This document shows positions 34,479 through 42,720 of a stretch of 64,000 nucleotides of DNA, piece after piece. Source of the stretch: MW101C3 sp943367595 (GTDB taxonomy: Bacteria; Cyanobacteriota; Cyanobacteriia; PCC-6307; Cyanobiaceae); assembly GCA_943367595.1 (NCBI GenBank), contig CALRJS020000002.1, forward strand, positions 1 to 64,000. The letters are read 5' to 3'. A program made the translations under genes and the position numbers. The notes beneath the pieces are model-generated. The model did no database searches. It saw nothing but the letters and a program-made list of their open reading frames with translations, and had not been told where the DNA came from. Position 1 is the stretch's first letter; each line of letters begins with the position of its first letter.

Positions 34479-34538
34479 GCGGGGAGCGGCGATTGGCGGG
34501 AATCTACCGGTGCCCTGCTGCCTTCCCGCCGTTTGGCT

Positions 34539-35876
34539 TCAAGCCTGCAGACGCGCCAGATCGTCCCAGAAGCCCGGGTACGACACCGCCGCCGCCTCGC
34601 TGCGGTGCAGCCGCGTGGGACCTTCGGCCACCTGGGCCGCCACTGCCAGGCTCATCGCCACCCGGTGGTCGGTTTCGCTGTCCACCTCGGCGCCGTGCAG
34701 GTCCACCCCACCGGTGATGTCCAGCCCATCGGGGTGTTCCACCAGCTGCGCCCCCATGGCGCCCAGCTGGCGGCACATCACGGCAAGCCGATCGGTTTCC
34801 TTGACGCGCAGCTCCGCTGCCTCACGGATCCGGCTGGTGCCCTCGGCCCGGCAGGCGGCCACCACCAGCACGGGGATTTCATCCACCAGGCGGGGAATGA
34901 GCTCGCCGCCGATGTCAAAGGCCTGCAGCGGCCCGTAGCGCACCCGCAGATCTCCCACCGGTTCGCCCGCCACCAGGCGCTGCTCCAGCCGCTCGATGCG
35001 GGCACCCATGGCTTCAAGCACCTCCAGCACCCCGGTGCGGGTGGGGTTGAGGCCCACGTTGCGCACGGTCAGGTCGGCGCCTGGGGTGATCGCCCCGGCC
35101 ACCAGCCAGAAGGCCGCTGAGCTGATATCGCCCGGCACTTCCACCGCCTGCCCCACCAGCTCGCGGCCGGGTGTGAGGCGCACATGCCTGCCGGAGTCGC
35201 CGCCGATCTCGATGTCGGCGCCGAAGCCACGCAGCATCCGCTCGCTGTGGTCGCGGGAGCGGGCCGGCTCGATCACGCTGGTTGGGCCGGTGGCGGTGAG
35301 GCCTGCCAGCAGGATCGCCGACTTCACCTGGGCCGATGCGATCGGCGTGCCCAGCACGGCCCCGTGCAGCGCGGTGCCCTGGATCGAGAGCGGCGCCAGT
35401 TTGCCGCCGGCGCGACCGCGGATCTGGGCGCCCATGGCGGCCAGCGGTTCCGCCACCCGTCCCATCGGCCGCTGGCGCAGGGACGCATCGCCGTTGAGCA
35501 CGAAGTGACAGCCGCTGCGGCCTGCCAGCAGCCCCATGATCAGCCGCATGGTGGTACCGGAATTGCCGCAATCCAGCACGTCAGCAGGTTCCCGCAGGCC
35601 TTCGAGGCCCACCCCCTGCACGATCACGGGCTGGCCAGCCGCGATCGGGCTGATCGTCACCCCCATGGCGCGCAGGCAGGCGGCGGTGCTGAGCGGATCC
35701 TCCGCCGGCAGCAGGCCGTCGATGCGGGTTTCGCCGGTCGCGATCGCCCCGAACAGCAGCGCGCGGTGGGAAATCGATTTATCGCCCGGCACCTGTACGG
35801 TGCCGCTCAACGAACGCGAGCCTTCCTGCCCGAGGGCACGGGCCGGGGGCGGTGAAGCGGCGACAGCCAGTCCCAT
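34539..35876 (-). CDS. aroA: 3-phosphoshikimate 1-carboxyvinyltransferase (EPSP synthase)
   Basis: 445 aa enzyme of the shikimate pathway joining shikimate-3-phosphate and phosphoenolpyruvate. Conserved blocks are VPGDKSISHRALLFGAIA, DCGNSGTTMRLIMGLL, LNGDASLRQRPM and the C-terminal RVKETDRLA. The ATG at 35876 gives the usual length; the frame is open 16 codons further. The gene lies upstream of glmU by 60 bp. The class (I or II, glyphosate sensitivity) was not determined. Confidence 0.95.
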   Translation of the reverse strand: MGLAVAASPPPARALGQEGSRSLSGTVQVPGDKSISHRALLFGAIATGETRIDGLLPAEDPLSTAACLRAMGVTISPIAAGQPVIVQGVGLEGLREPADVLDCGNSGTTMRLIMGLLAGRSGCHFVLNGDASLRQRPMGRVAEPLAAMGAQIRGRAGGKLAPLSIQGTALHGAVLGTPIASAQVKSAILLAGLTATGPTSVIEPARSRDHSERMLRGFGADIEIGGDSGRHVRLTPGRELVGQAVEVPGDISSAAFWLVAGAITPGADLTVRNVGLNPTRTGVLEVLEAMGARIERLEQRLVAGEPVGDLRVRYGPLQAFDIGGELIPRLVDEIPVLVVAACRAEGTSRIREAAELRVKETDRLAVMCRQLGAMGAQLVEHPDGLDITGGVDLHGAEVDSETDHRVAMSLAVAAQVAEGPTRLHRSEAAAVSYPGFWDDLARLQA

Positions 35877-35946
35877 GCCAGGGGAGCAATGGCCCGTGAG
35901 CCTAGGTCTGGGCCTGGGCGCCAAGGGCTGGTTGGTCCGGGCAGAG

Positions 35947-35991
35947 GAGGGCTGGTGCCACGAGGGCTGGTGCCACGAGGGCTGGAGCCTC
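35947..35991. repeat. 15-nt tandem repeat, three units
   Basis: GAGGGCTGGTGCCAC at 35947-35961 and 35962-35976, then GAGGGCTGGAGCCTC at 35977-35991, in the gap between upp and aroA. Confidence 0.85.
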
Positions 35992-36005
35992 GTCTGCTGC
36001 CGGCA

Positions 36006-36674
36006 TCAGGGAATGGCCGCCGAGGGGGTGCCGAACAGACGATCACCGGCATCTCCGAGGCCCGGGACGATTTGGCTGGCCGCGTTGAGGTCGGCGTCGA
36101 TGCAGGCGGTGTAAAGGGTGAGGTCGGGGAAGCGCTGCCCCAGGGTGTTGAGCCCGGGCCGGGCCGCCAGGGCCGTGATCACCCGCAGCCGGTCACCGCT
36201 CACCCCCTTGCTCTCGAGCCGTTCCAGCACCTGCACCAGGCTGCCGGCGGTGGCCACCATCGGATCGAACACGAGCACTCCCACCTGAGGCCCGATCGTT
36301 TCGGGCAGCGCGTCGTAGTACCAGGAGGCCGTGGCATCGGTTTCATTGCGGCGCAGGCCCACGTGAGCGACCCGGGCCGTGGGCAGCACGGCCTGGGCTC
36401 CCTGCCACAGCCCCAGGCCCGCCCGCAGGATCGGCACCGCCAGCAGGGGCACGCTGCCGTCCACCACGGTGCCTTCGGTGCTGGCCAGCGGCGTCTGCAC
36501 AGTCACCCGCTGGTGGGGCAGCCAGTCGCGCACGGCTTCATAGGTGAGCCAGCGGCCCAGCTCGGCCATGGCGGTGCCGAACAGGGAAGGGGGGGTGTCC
36601 TGGTCTCGCAGCAGGGTCAGCCAGTGACCGATCAGGGGATGGGGCGGCACCACCACCCGCAGGGACATGCTCAT
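36006..36674 (-). CDS. upp: Uracil phosphoribosyltransferase
   Basis: 222 aa. Salvages uracil to UMP with PRPP in the cytosol. The PRPP site is VLVFDPMVATAGSLVQVLERL, the C-terminal uracil-binding loop is PGLGDAGDRLFGTP, and PILRAGLGL is the earlier conserved block. Start is the ATG at 36674 (MSMSL); the next Met two codons on is possible. The frame is open upstream into the divergent pentapeptide gene, which is a shadow. Confidence 0.93.
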   Translation of the reverse strand: MSMSLRVVVPPHPLIGHWLTLLRDQDTPPSLFGTAMAELGRWLTYEAVRDWLPHQRVTVQTPLASTEGTVVDGSVPLLAVPILRAGLGLWQGAQAVLPTARVAHVGLRRNETDATASWYYDALPETIGPQVGVLVFDPMVATAGSLVQVLERLESKGVSGDRLRVITALAARPGLNTLGQRFPDLTLYTACIDADLNAASQIVPGLGDAGDRLFGTPSAAIP

Positions 36675-36725
36675 GTCGATCGCGTCGCGGCCGTGGCTGC
36701 CATAACTTGAGGGCCCACGGTACGT

Positions 36726-37256
36726 GTGTTCTTGCCCCCCTTCACTCGCCCCGGTTGGCTCACCCCCCTGCTGGCCCTGCTGGTGGTCACGGTCGCCTGT
36801 CTGGGCCTGGTGGGCCCCCTGGCGCCGGCCCTGGCGATCACGGCACCCGAGCTGCGCGGCCAGCGGGCGCTGAAGGATCTGCAGCCCGACATGCATGGCC
36901 GCAACCTGCAACAGCAGGAGTTTCTGAAGGCGTCGATGCAGGGCTTCGACCTCAGTGACACCAACCTGCGCGGTGCCGTCTTCAATTCCAGCGATCTGCA
37001 GGGCAGCAATCTCAGCGGCGCCGACCTCGAAGACGCCGTGGCCTTCGCCACCCGCTTCGACAATGCCGACCTCAGCGGGGCGGTGCTGCGCAACGCCATG
37101 CTCATGCAGAGCCGCTTCACCGGGGCCACGATCGAGGGGGCCGATTTCAGCGACGCCGTCCTCGATCTACCCCAGCAGAAAGCCCTCTGCGCCAGGGCCT
37201 CAGGCCTCAATCCCCGCACCGGCGTGAGCACGGTTGAAAGCCTCGGCTGCCGGTAG
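36726..37256 (+). CDS. Pentapeptide-repeat protein, exported
   Basis: 176 aa with an N-terminal signal (LLALLVVTVACLGLVGPLAPALA), suggesting the thylakoid lumen or periplasm. From about residue 70 it has A(D/N)LxG-type repeats forming a right-handed quadrilateral beta-helix: FDLSDTNLRGAVF, DLQGSNLSGADLEDAV, NADLSGAVLRNAML. Cyanobacteria have many such lumenal proteins, mostly of unknown role. The C-terminus holds two Cys (CARASGLNPRTG and ESLGC) that could form a disulfide. GTG start at 36726. The cobalamin riboswitch begins right after its stop. Confidence 0.85.
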   Translation: MFLPPFTRPGWLTPLLALLVVTVACLGLVGPLAPALAITAPELRGQRALKDLQPDMHGRNLQQQEFLKASMQGFDLSDTNLRGAVFNSSDLQGSNLSGADLEDAVAFATRFDNADLSGAVLRNAMLMQSRFTGATIEGADFSDAVLDLPQQKALCARASGLNPRTGVSTVESLGCR

Positions 37257-37261
37257 ATTGG

Positions 37262-37394
<133 letters not shown>

Positions 37395-37430
37395 TCAACC
37401 CATCCAGTTCCGGCGAGGACCGGTCGATTC

Positions 37431-38072
37431 ATGTTTCTTCAACACCGGGCTGCTGGCCCAGGCCGTCGTGCGGCCCTGCCAGCCAGTCCCCTGCTGCTTT
37501 TTGGCGCCCTGCTGCTCTTGCCCGTGCTGGCCACCCCCGCAGCTGCCCACCACCTGATGGAAACCTTCGCCCTGAAGGAGGGCCCGCTGGCGGGCCTGCT
37601 CAGCGGCATCGGTCATCCGTTGCTGGGTCCGGATCATCTGCTGTTCCTGCTCGCGCTCGGCCTGGTGGGCCTGGTGCAGCGCCTGCGCTGGGTGCTCGCT
37701 CTGCTGGCCGTGGGGCTTACCGCCACCGGCCTCGGCCTGCTGCTTCCCGCCCTGCCTGGCGCCGAAGCGCTGGTGGCGTTCTCGCTGGTGGTGGTGGGGC
37801 TGGTGGTGATTCAGCGGCTGCCTGTCTGGACCCTGCTGCCCGCTTTCGCCCTGCACGGTTATGTGCTCAGTGATGCCGTCAGCGGCTGGCAGCCTGCCTC
37901 CGTCGTTTGGTATCTGCTGGGCCTGCTGATCAGCCAGGGCGCCCTGCTGTGGCTGGCGCTCACGTTGGTGCAGCGCTGGCGCGCGGGCCTCGCTCCGGCG
38001 CGGCTGATGCTGGCGGCCGGTGTGCTGATCGGTGTGGGCTCCACGTTCGCCTGGTCCGCGTTGGTGCCCTGA
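37431..38072 (+). CDS. hupE: HupE/UreJ family metal permease (probable cobalt transporter)
   Basis: 213 aa. A signal-like N-terminus ends near AAA, followed at once by HHLMETFALKEG. The HupE/UreJ signature is GIGHPLLGPDHLLFLLALGL, with His and Asp residues that may bind Ni/Co. About six membrane helices. The family moves nickel or cobalt; B12-riboswitch control here argues for cobalt, as proposed before for riboswitch-linked hupE genes. The ATG at 37431 lies after the riboswitch; the longer open frame from 37311 would start inside the riboswitch and is rejected. cobW starts 1 bp after its stop. Confidence 0.9.
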   Translation: MFLQHRAAGPGRRAALPASPLLLFGALLLLPVLATPAAAHHLMETFALKEGPLAGLLSGIGHPLLGPDHLLFLLALGLVGLVQRLRWVLALLAVGLTATGLGLLLPALPGAEALVAFSLVVVGLVVIQRLPVWTLLPAFALHGYVLSDAVSGWQPASVVWYLLGLLISQGALLWLALTLVQRWRAGLAPARLMLAAGVLIGVGSTFAWSALVP

Positions 38073-38073
38073 G

Positions 38074-39348
38074 ATGACACCCTCAATTCAACGGCGTCTG
38101 CCTGTCACCGTGGTGACGGGCTTCCTCGGCGCGGGCAAAACCACTTTGCTGCGCCATCTGCTTACCACCAGCGGCCTGCGCCTGGCGGTGCTGGTCAATG
38201 AATTCGGCGAAGTGGGCATCGACGGTGACCTGCTGCGCAGCTGCGGCTTCTGCCCGGAGGAGGAGCTTGATGGCCGCCTAGTGGAGCTCGCCAACGGCTG
38301 CCTCTGCTGCACCGTCCAGGACGACTTCCTGCCGACGATGCAGAAGCTGCTGGCGTCCGCCGATCGCCTCGACGGCATCGTGGTGGAAACCAGCGGCCTG
38401 GCGCTGCCCGAGCCCCTGGTGCAGGCGTTCCAGTGGCCCGACATCCGCACCCGCACCCGCGTCAATGGCGTGGTGACGGTGGTGGATGGTGAAGCGCTGG
38501 CCGGCGGCAGTGTGGTGGCTGATCCCGCCGCGCTTGAGCGGCAGCGGGCCGCCGACCCCAGTCTCGATCACCTCTCCGACCTGGAGGAGCTGTTCGACGA
38601 CCAGTTGCGGGCGGCCGATCTGGTGCTGGTGAGCCGCGCCGATCGCCTCACGCCCGCCGAGCTGGACCGGGTGCGCGGGCGTCTTCAGGCCGCCTGCCGC
38701 CCCGGCGCCCAGGTGTTGCCGATGCAGCGCGGCCAGGTGCCGCCGGAGCTGCTGCTGGGCCTGGATCGCCCAGCCGGCTCGCCCACCCCTGCCCCCCATG
38801 GCGCGGCCTCCCACGACGACCATCACGACCACGACCACGACCACGACCATCACGATCACGCCCACCACATCCACATCCACAACCACCACGACCATCACGA
38901 CCACACCCACGTGCCCATGCAGTCGGTGGCGATCCAGCTCGTTGGTGCCTTTGACCGTGAGGCCCTTGAAGCCACGCTCCTGGAGCAGATCCAGCACCAG
39001 GCGCTGCTGCGCCTCAAGGGCTGGCTGATTCAGCCCGGCAAACGGCGGCCCCAGCAGATCCAGGCAGTGGGTCCACGGCTCGAGTGCTGGTACGAGGACC
39101 ACCACGTACAGATGGCAGCCCCGGCAGGCCCGGCTGACCCCGCCGGCCTGGCAGGCTCCGCAGGCTCGACAGCCCCCGCAGCCCTCGCCGGACTCGCAGC
39201 CTCCGCAGCCAGAAACACTGGCTCTCCTGTCAGCCCCGGCGAGGGTCGGCTAGAGCTGGTGGCGCTGGGTCTGCGTGTCGACCGCAGCTTGCTGCTGCAG
39301 GCGATCGACGGCACCCGACTCAGGGAGGCCAGCACCGGCCGGGTCTGA
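38074..39348 (+). CDS. cobW: CobW-family GTPase / metallochaperone
   Basis: 424 aa P-loop GTPase of the COG0523 group. Walker A GFLGAGKTTLL (16-26), the metal site with Cys76, Cys78 and Cys79 in ELANGCLCCTV, and a CobW C-terminal domain at about 282-350. A His/Asp-rich loop (about 247-279) lies between the two domains and could store or bind metal. An Ala/Gly-rich insert follows at about 350-385. Shared B12-riboswitch control with hupE points to cobalt supply for cobalamin synthesis (helper of CobN chelatase), rather than a zinc chaperone. Confidence 0.9.
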   Translation: MTPSIQRRLPVTVVTGFLGAGKTTLLRHLLTTSGLRLAVLVNEFGEVGIDGDLLRSCGFCPEEELDGRLVELANGCLCCTVQDDFLPTMQKLLASADRLDGIVVETSGLALPEPLVQAFQWPDIRTRTRVNGVVTVVDGEALAGGSVVADPAALERQRAADPSLDHLSDLEELFDDQLRAADLVLVSRADRLTPAELDRVRGRLQAACRPGAQVLPMQRGQVPPELLLGLDRPAGSPTPAPHGAASHDDHHDHDHDHDHHDHAHHIHIHNHHDHHDHTHVPMQSVAIQLVGAFDREALEATLLEQIQHQALLRLKGWLIQPGKRRPQQIQAVGPRLECWYEDHHVQMAAPAGPADPAGLAGSAGSTAPAALAGLAASAARNTGSPVSPGEGRLELVALGLRVDRSLLLQAIDGTRLREASTGRV

Positions 39349-39371
39349 GCGGGCATTCAGCCAAGGTCAGC

Positions 39372-39404
39372 CGCGCCGTCTGCGAATAGATCGCAGACGG
39401 CGCG
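39372..39404. terminator. Perfect 14-bp hairpin between convergent genes
   Basis: CGCGCCGTCTGCGA (39372-39385), loop ATAGA, then the exact complement at 39391-39404. It lies 23 bp after the cobW stop and before the end of the convergent gene at 39467. No U-run follows on either strand, but the symmetry suits a bidirectional transcription end. Confidence 0.5.
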
Positions 39405-39466
39405 ACTCATTCACAGACGGACCGCGTGGGCAATCCAGCGGCAGCCGGCCAACCCCGCCGCTTGCG

Positions 39467-39838
39467 TCAGTCCAGGGGGATGTCTCCCTGGGCGCAGATG
39501 CCGTCCCAGCAGAGAGCCTGATCGTCACTCCAGCGGGCCTTCACCGCCTGCCAGGCGCCGGCTGGCCTCTGCATTTCCACCATGCCCTTGCCGTCGTGGC
39601 GGAAGCTCAGCTGGGTGTTGTCGAAGCGGAGCCTCCAGCGCTCTCCCACCGCTTCCACCGTCATCACGCAGGGATGCCAGGGGCCCTCGGCCAGCCGGCA
39701 GCGCAGCGGCACCCGCTGCACCTGTGCCAGGGCCGGAGCCAGCAGTGCGGTGCCTGTCATGGCGATCAACAGCGCCACCATCCCCGCCTGGGCCAGCCGG
39801 GCACCCAGGCAGGGTTGGCTGGCGCCTGTCGCTTGCAT
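39467..39838 (-). CDS. Hypothetical secreted protein
   Basis: 123 aa from the ATG at 39838, which puts a signal peptide at the N-terminus (AGMVALLIAMTGTALLAPALAQ, cleavage after ALA). The mature part is small, with four Cys (PLRCRLAEGPWHPC and later ALCWDGICAQ) that could form two disulfides, and a beta-rich middle (ERWRLRFDNTQLSF). I do not recognise the family with certainty. It is divergent from purS. The frame is open 36 codons upstream but those lack a signal. Confidence 0.65.
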   Translation of the reverse strand: MQATGASQPCLGARLAQAGMVALLIAMTGTALLAPALAQVQRVPLRCRLAEGPWHPCVMTVEAVGERWRLRFDNTQLSFRHDGKGMVEMQRPAGAWQAVKARWSDDQALCWDGICAQGDIPLD

Positions 39839-39931
39839 CGCTCCGACCGACGAGCACTGCTTTGACCATGCTCCGCCGCCGATCCCGGGGGGAGGCAGGC
39901 TGCCAAGATTTAACAAACGACGTCCCTGCCG

Positions 39932-40204
39932 GTGCCCCGCTTTCAAGCCCGTGTGCTGGTCTCCCTGAGACCATCGGTCCTCGATCCGGCAGGAGAAGCC
40001 ACCAGAGCCGCCGCCCAGCGGCTCGGCGTTGATGGCATCACGCGCCTGCGCATCGGCAAGGCGATGGAGGTGGAACTCGATGCGCCGGATCTCGAGGCCG
40101 CGCGCAGCCAGATCGAGCGGCTCAGTGATCGCCTGCTGGCCAATCCGGTGATCGAGAACTGGTGCCTTGAGCAGCTCAAGCCCGTGGAGGGCGCCGGGTC
40201 ATGA
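39932..40204 (+). CDS. purS: Phosphoribosylformylglycinamidine synthase subunit PurS
   Basis: 90-aa small subunit that joins PurL and PurQ in the FGAM synthase complex of purine synthesis. The pattern ARVLVSLRPSVLDPAGEATR, then LRIGKAMEVEL and a C-terminal ANPVIENWCLE is typical. GTG start. The stop overlaps the purQ ATG by 4 bp. purL is not in the window. Confidence 0.95.
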   Translation: MPRFQARVLVSLRPSVLDPAGEATRAAAQRLGVDGITRLRIGKAMEVELDAPDLEAARSQIERLSDRLLANPVIENWCLEQLKPVEGAGS

Positions 40205-40854
40205 CGATCGGAGTGGTGGTGTTTCCCGGTTCGAACTGCGATCGGGATGTGCGCTGGGCGGCGGAAGGATGCCTCGGCATTCCCACCCGCTTTCTCTGGC
40301 ACGAGGAGTCGAGCCTGGAGGGCATCGATGCGGTGGTGCTGCCTGGTGGATTCAGCTATGGCGACTATCTCCGCTGTGGCGCCATTGCCCATGTCTCGCC
40401 GCTGCTGAATGAAGTGGCCACCTTCGCGGCCCGTGGCGGCCCGGTGCTGGGCATCTGCAACGGCTTCCAGGTGCTCACAGAGATGGGCCTGCTGCCCGGT
40501 GCGCTCACCCGCAACCGCCAGCTGCACTTCCTCTGTGAAGCAGCACCGCTCACGGTGCACCCGGGCGCCTGTCAGTGGCTGCGCCACTACAGCGAAGGTG
40601 AGGCGATCAGCCTGCCGATCGCCCACGGCGAAGGTTGCTTCCAGGCCGACGCTGACACGCTGGCGGAGCTGGAGGGGGAAGGCCGGGTGGTACTGCGTTA
40701 CGCCGCCAACCCCAATGGTTCGGTGGGCAATGTGGCAGGCCTCTGCAACGCCCAAGGCAACGTGCTGGGTCTGATGCCTCACCCGGAGCGGGCCTGCGAC
40801 CCGATCACCGGCGGCACCGACGGCACCCGGCTGCTGGCCTCACTGCTGGGCTGA
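40201..40854 (+). CDS. purQ: Phosphoribosylformylglycinamidine synthase subunit PurQ
   Basis: 217-aa class I glutamine amidotransferase that supplies ammonia to PurL. The nucleophile is Cys86 in VLGICNGFQ, and the His/Glu pair is in MPHPERA near the C-terminus. VVVFPGSNCDRD is the PurQ N-terminal signature. It overlaps purS by 4 bp (ATGA). No terminator was seen in the 68 bp before the convergent peroxiredoxin gene. Confidence 0.96.
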   Translation: MTIGVVVFPGSNCDRDVRWAAEGCLGIPTRFLWHEESSLEGIDAVVLPGGFSYGDYLRCGAIAHVSPLLNEVATFAARGGPVLGICNGFQVLTEMGLLPGALTRNRQLHFLCEAAPLTVHPGACQWLRHYSEGEAISLPIAHGEGCFQADADTLAELEGEGRVVLRYAANPNGSVGNVAGLCNAQGNVLGLMPHPERACDPITGGTDGTRLLASLLG

Positions 40855-40922
40855 TCGCTGCGGACTGCAAGCGGTGAGCCTCTGGTGAGGAAGCGGCAGA
40901 CGGTCAACGTCTGGGCTTGGCG

Positions 40923-41525
40923 TCAGCCATGGGCGGCGAAGTACTCCTTGCTGCCCACCGGGTCGTCCTTCATGGTCGGGCTGCCTGGCGTCCAGTTGGC
41001 GGGGCACACCTCACCTTGATGCCCCTGCACGTGCTGGAAGGCCTTGAGCACGCGCAGGGTTTCCTCCACGCTGCGGCCCACCGAGAGATTGTTGATGGTG
41101 GCGTGCTGCACGATGCCGTCCGGATCGATCAGAAACAGGCCGCGCAGCGCCACGCCGGCTTCCTCGTCGAGCACCCCGTAGGCACGGGCGATCTCCTTCC
41201 TGAGATCGGCCACCAGCGGATAGGCGATCTCGCCGACACCACCGTCCTGGCGTGAGGTCTGGATCCAGGCCAGGTGGCTGAACTGGCTGTCCACCGACAC
41301 GCCCAGCACCTCAGCGCCAAGCGCGGCGAACTCTGCGTGCCGATCGCTGAAGGCCGTCACCTCAGTGGGGCAGACGAAGGTGAAATCGAGCGGATAGAAA
41401 AACAGCACCACGTAACGGCCGCGGTACTGGGACAGCTGAATCTCGCTGAAGTCCTGGTCCACAACGGCGGTGGCGGTGAAGTCCGGCGCCTGTTGACCCA
41501 CGCGCAGGGAGGCGTTGATCGTCAT
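40923..41525 (-). CDS. Typical 2-Cys peroxiredoxin
   Basis: 200 aa thioredoxin-fold peroxidase reducing H2O2 and alkyl peroxides. The peroxidatic Cys52 is in DFTFVCPTEV and the resolving Cys174 in GEVCPANW. A GGVG segment (95-98, like GGLG) and a C-terminal Tyr-Phe (KEYFAAHG) are the features linked to over-oxidation sensitivity in eukaryotic-type 2-Cys enzymes. The ATG at 41525 gives the normal length; the frame is open 44 codons further into low-complexity sequence. Confidence 0.94.
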   Translation of the reverse strand: MTINASLRVGQQAPDFTATAVVDQDFSEIQLSQYRGRYVVLFFYPLDFTFVCPTEVTAFSDRHAEFAALGAEVLGVSVDSQFSHLAWIQTSRQDGGVGEIAYPLVADLRKEIARAYGVLDEEAGVALRGLFLIDPDGIVQHATINNLSVGRSVEETLRVLKAFQHVQGHQGEVCPANWTPGSPTMKDDPVGSKEYFAAHG

Positions 41526-41950
41526 GGCGGAGAGAGGCTCAGGGACGGGAAGGCTGGGGAGATGGTTGGCCCTCGACGGCCAAGCGAGGGTGGAAGCCGG
41601 AGATTGCAGTGGCGGAGAGAGAGGTGCTGCGCTGTTTCTTCCCGCCCTGTGGGGCACTGTATCCAGCCCTGCCTATGTGCAGCGACCATGGCGTGTTCGT
41701 GTGGCGCTTGCAGCCGCTCAGCAGGGGCAACCGGCGCGCGGATCAGGGCCGCCGATCAGGGCCGCCGTTCAGGGCCAGGCGGGGCAGGTCAAGAACTTTT
41801 GTTGTGAAAGACTGGCCAAGCGCCTGGGCGGGGCCATTGACGCGGTAAGCAGGTGATGCGGCTGGCGGCTTCGTCAGCTCCTGTCCGCAGCACCGAGCGC
41901 CAGCCTGGAGCCCACCGGGCCTCGGTGGTCCTTCTCTTCTGCCTGCCCCG
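41526..41950. other. Intergenic gap upstream of the peroxiredoxin gene
   Basis: 425 bp between divergent genes, purine-biased in the first half. It holds a 13-nt repeat (listed separately). Open frames here are shadows with no family features. Promoters of both flanking genes should lie here but cannot be placed. Confidence 0.5.
41741..41779. repeat. 13-nt tandem repeat, three units
   Basis: GATCAGGGCCGCC at 41741-41753 and 41754-41766, then GTTCAGGGCCAGG at 41767-41779. Confidence 0.8.
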
Positions 41951-42229
41951 ATGTCCTGGGATCCCGTCCTGCTTCGCAAGTACAACGCCACCGGGCATTT
42001 CCGCCTGCTCAGCCAGCTGCGCAGCGAAATCGTCTCCCACCCGGTTCAGCGTCCCCAGGCTGACGGCAGCCCGGCCCGCCGTGGCCGTGGGTCTTCGTCT
42101 TCCTCAAGGCGCTCCGGTGCCCGTGGTGGCGCCAGCGAGGCTGCGAACACCTCCTCGGATTACGGAACCGACTCAGCCAATTCCGCCCCCAGCTTTCGTG
42201 AGCGCCTGAACGCCATCGAAATGCGTTGA
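41951..42229 (+). CDS. Small conserved hypothetical basic protein
   Basis: 92 aa. The first 28 residues (WDPVLLRKYNATGHFRLLSQ onward) look folded, predicted helical, and I recall similar N-termini in short cyanobacterial proteins of unknown function. The middle is Arg/Ser/Gly-rich and disordered, and the end is RERLNAIEMR. The basic linker suggests RNA or membrane binding, which is inference. ATG start. It is followed by a long tandem-repeat region. Confidence 0.65.
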   Translation: MSWDPVLLRKYNATGHFRLLSQLRSEIVSHPVQRPQADGSPARRGRGSSSSSRRSGARGGASEAANTSSDYGTDSANSAPSFRERLNAIEMR

Positions 42230-42260
42230 CAGAGGCCACGAGGAGATGCCGGCCGGTGAT

Positions 42261-42465
42261 TCAGCCAGCGAGAGGCTGAATCAGACAGCCAGACACTGAA
42301 TCAGGCAGCCAGGCAATGAGTCATACAGCCAGACACTGAGTCAGACAGCGACGTGGTGAACCAGCAAGCCAGTCGCTTAGCCACGAAGTCAGTCGCTGAG
42401 CCTCAAAGCGACGGGGCAATCAGAAAGCAAGACACCGAATCAGCTAGAGAGTGGGTGAATCAGCG
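42261..42465. repeat. 20-nt degenerate tandem repeat, about ten units
   Basis: Starting at 42261 the sequence runs in 20-nt steps with consensus TCAGACAGCCAGACACTGAA. Units at 42281 and 42321 are closest to it; copies after 42361 drift (CCAGCAAGCCAGTCGCTTAG and on), with a 19-nt unit near 42401. The units are contiguous with no spacers. Stops occur in all frames. Together with the next array it fills the gap before the tRNA gene. Confidence 0.88.
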
Positions 42466-42488
42466 AATTGGGGTGCCATCGCTATCCA

Positions 42489-42544
42489 ATGATCGATGAC
42501 CAACGATCGATGGGAAAAGATCGATGGTCAACCGACGATGTCAA
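42489..42544. repeat. 14-nt tandem repeat, four units
   Basis: ATGATCGATGACCA, ACGATCGATGGGAA, AAGATCGATGGTCA and ACCGACGATGTCAA are consecutive at 42489-42544, sharing a GATCGATG core. Confidence 0.8.
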
Positions 42545-42597
42545 ACAAGTGAGGGGCAACTGGATCCACCACTGGGTTGGATCGATGTTCAGGGCAA

Positions 42598-42671
42598 TGG
42601 CTCGGGGGAGACTTGAACTCCCGACCTTGGGGTTATGAATCCCACGCTCTAACCAGCTGAGCTACCGAGCC
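42598..42671 (-). tRNA. tRNA with CAT anticodon (probably elongator tRNA-Met)
   Basis: Read on the minus strand: acceptor GGCTCGG pairs with CCGAGCC, D-arm GCTCAGCTGGTTAGAGC, anticodon loop TTCATAA (anticodon at 42635-42637), and a T-arm with GTTCAAG. Discriminator base A; the 3' CCA is not encoded. The acceptor stem is fully paired, against an initiator tRNA. A tRNA-Ile with modified CAT (lysidine) cannot be fully excluded. Confidence 0.93.
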
Positions 42672-42720
42672 CTGTGAGGAGAGCTTAAACGACGGCCTGA
42701 CGCCTCCCGTGCGGCGCGCC

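Noticed and set aside
35740..35760. HIP1 octamer (GCGATCGC) enrichment
   Set aside because: Only scattered copies were noticed by eye, not a dense pattern; a count was not possible here.
42261..42544. CRISPR array
   Set aside because: Units are contiguous and degenerate, with no unique spacers and no cas genes nearby.
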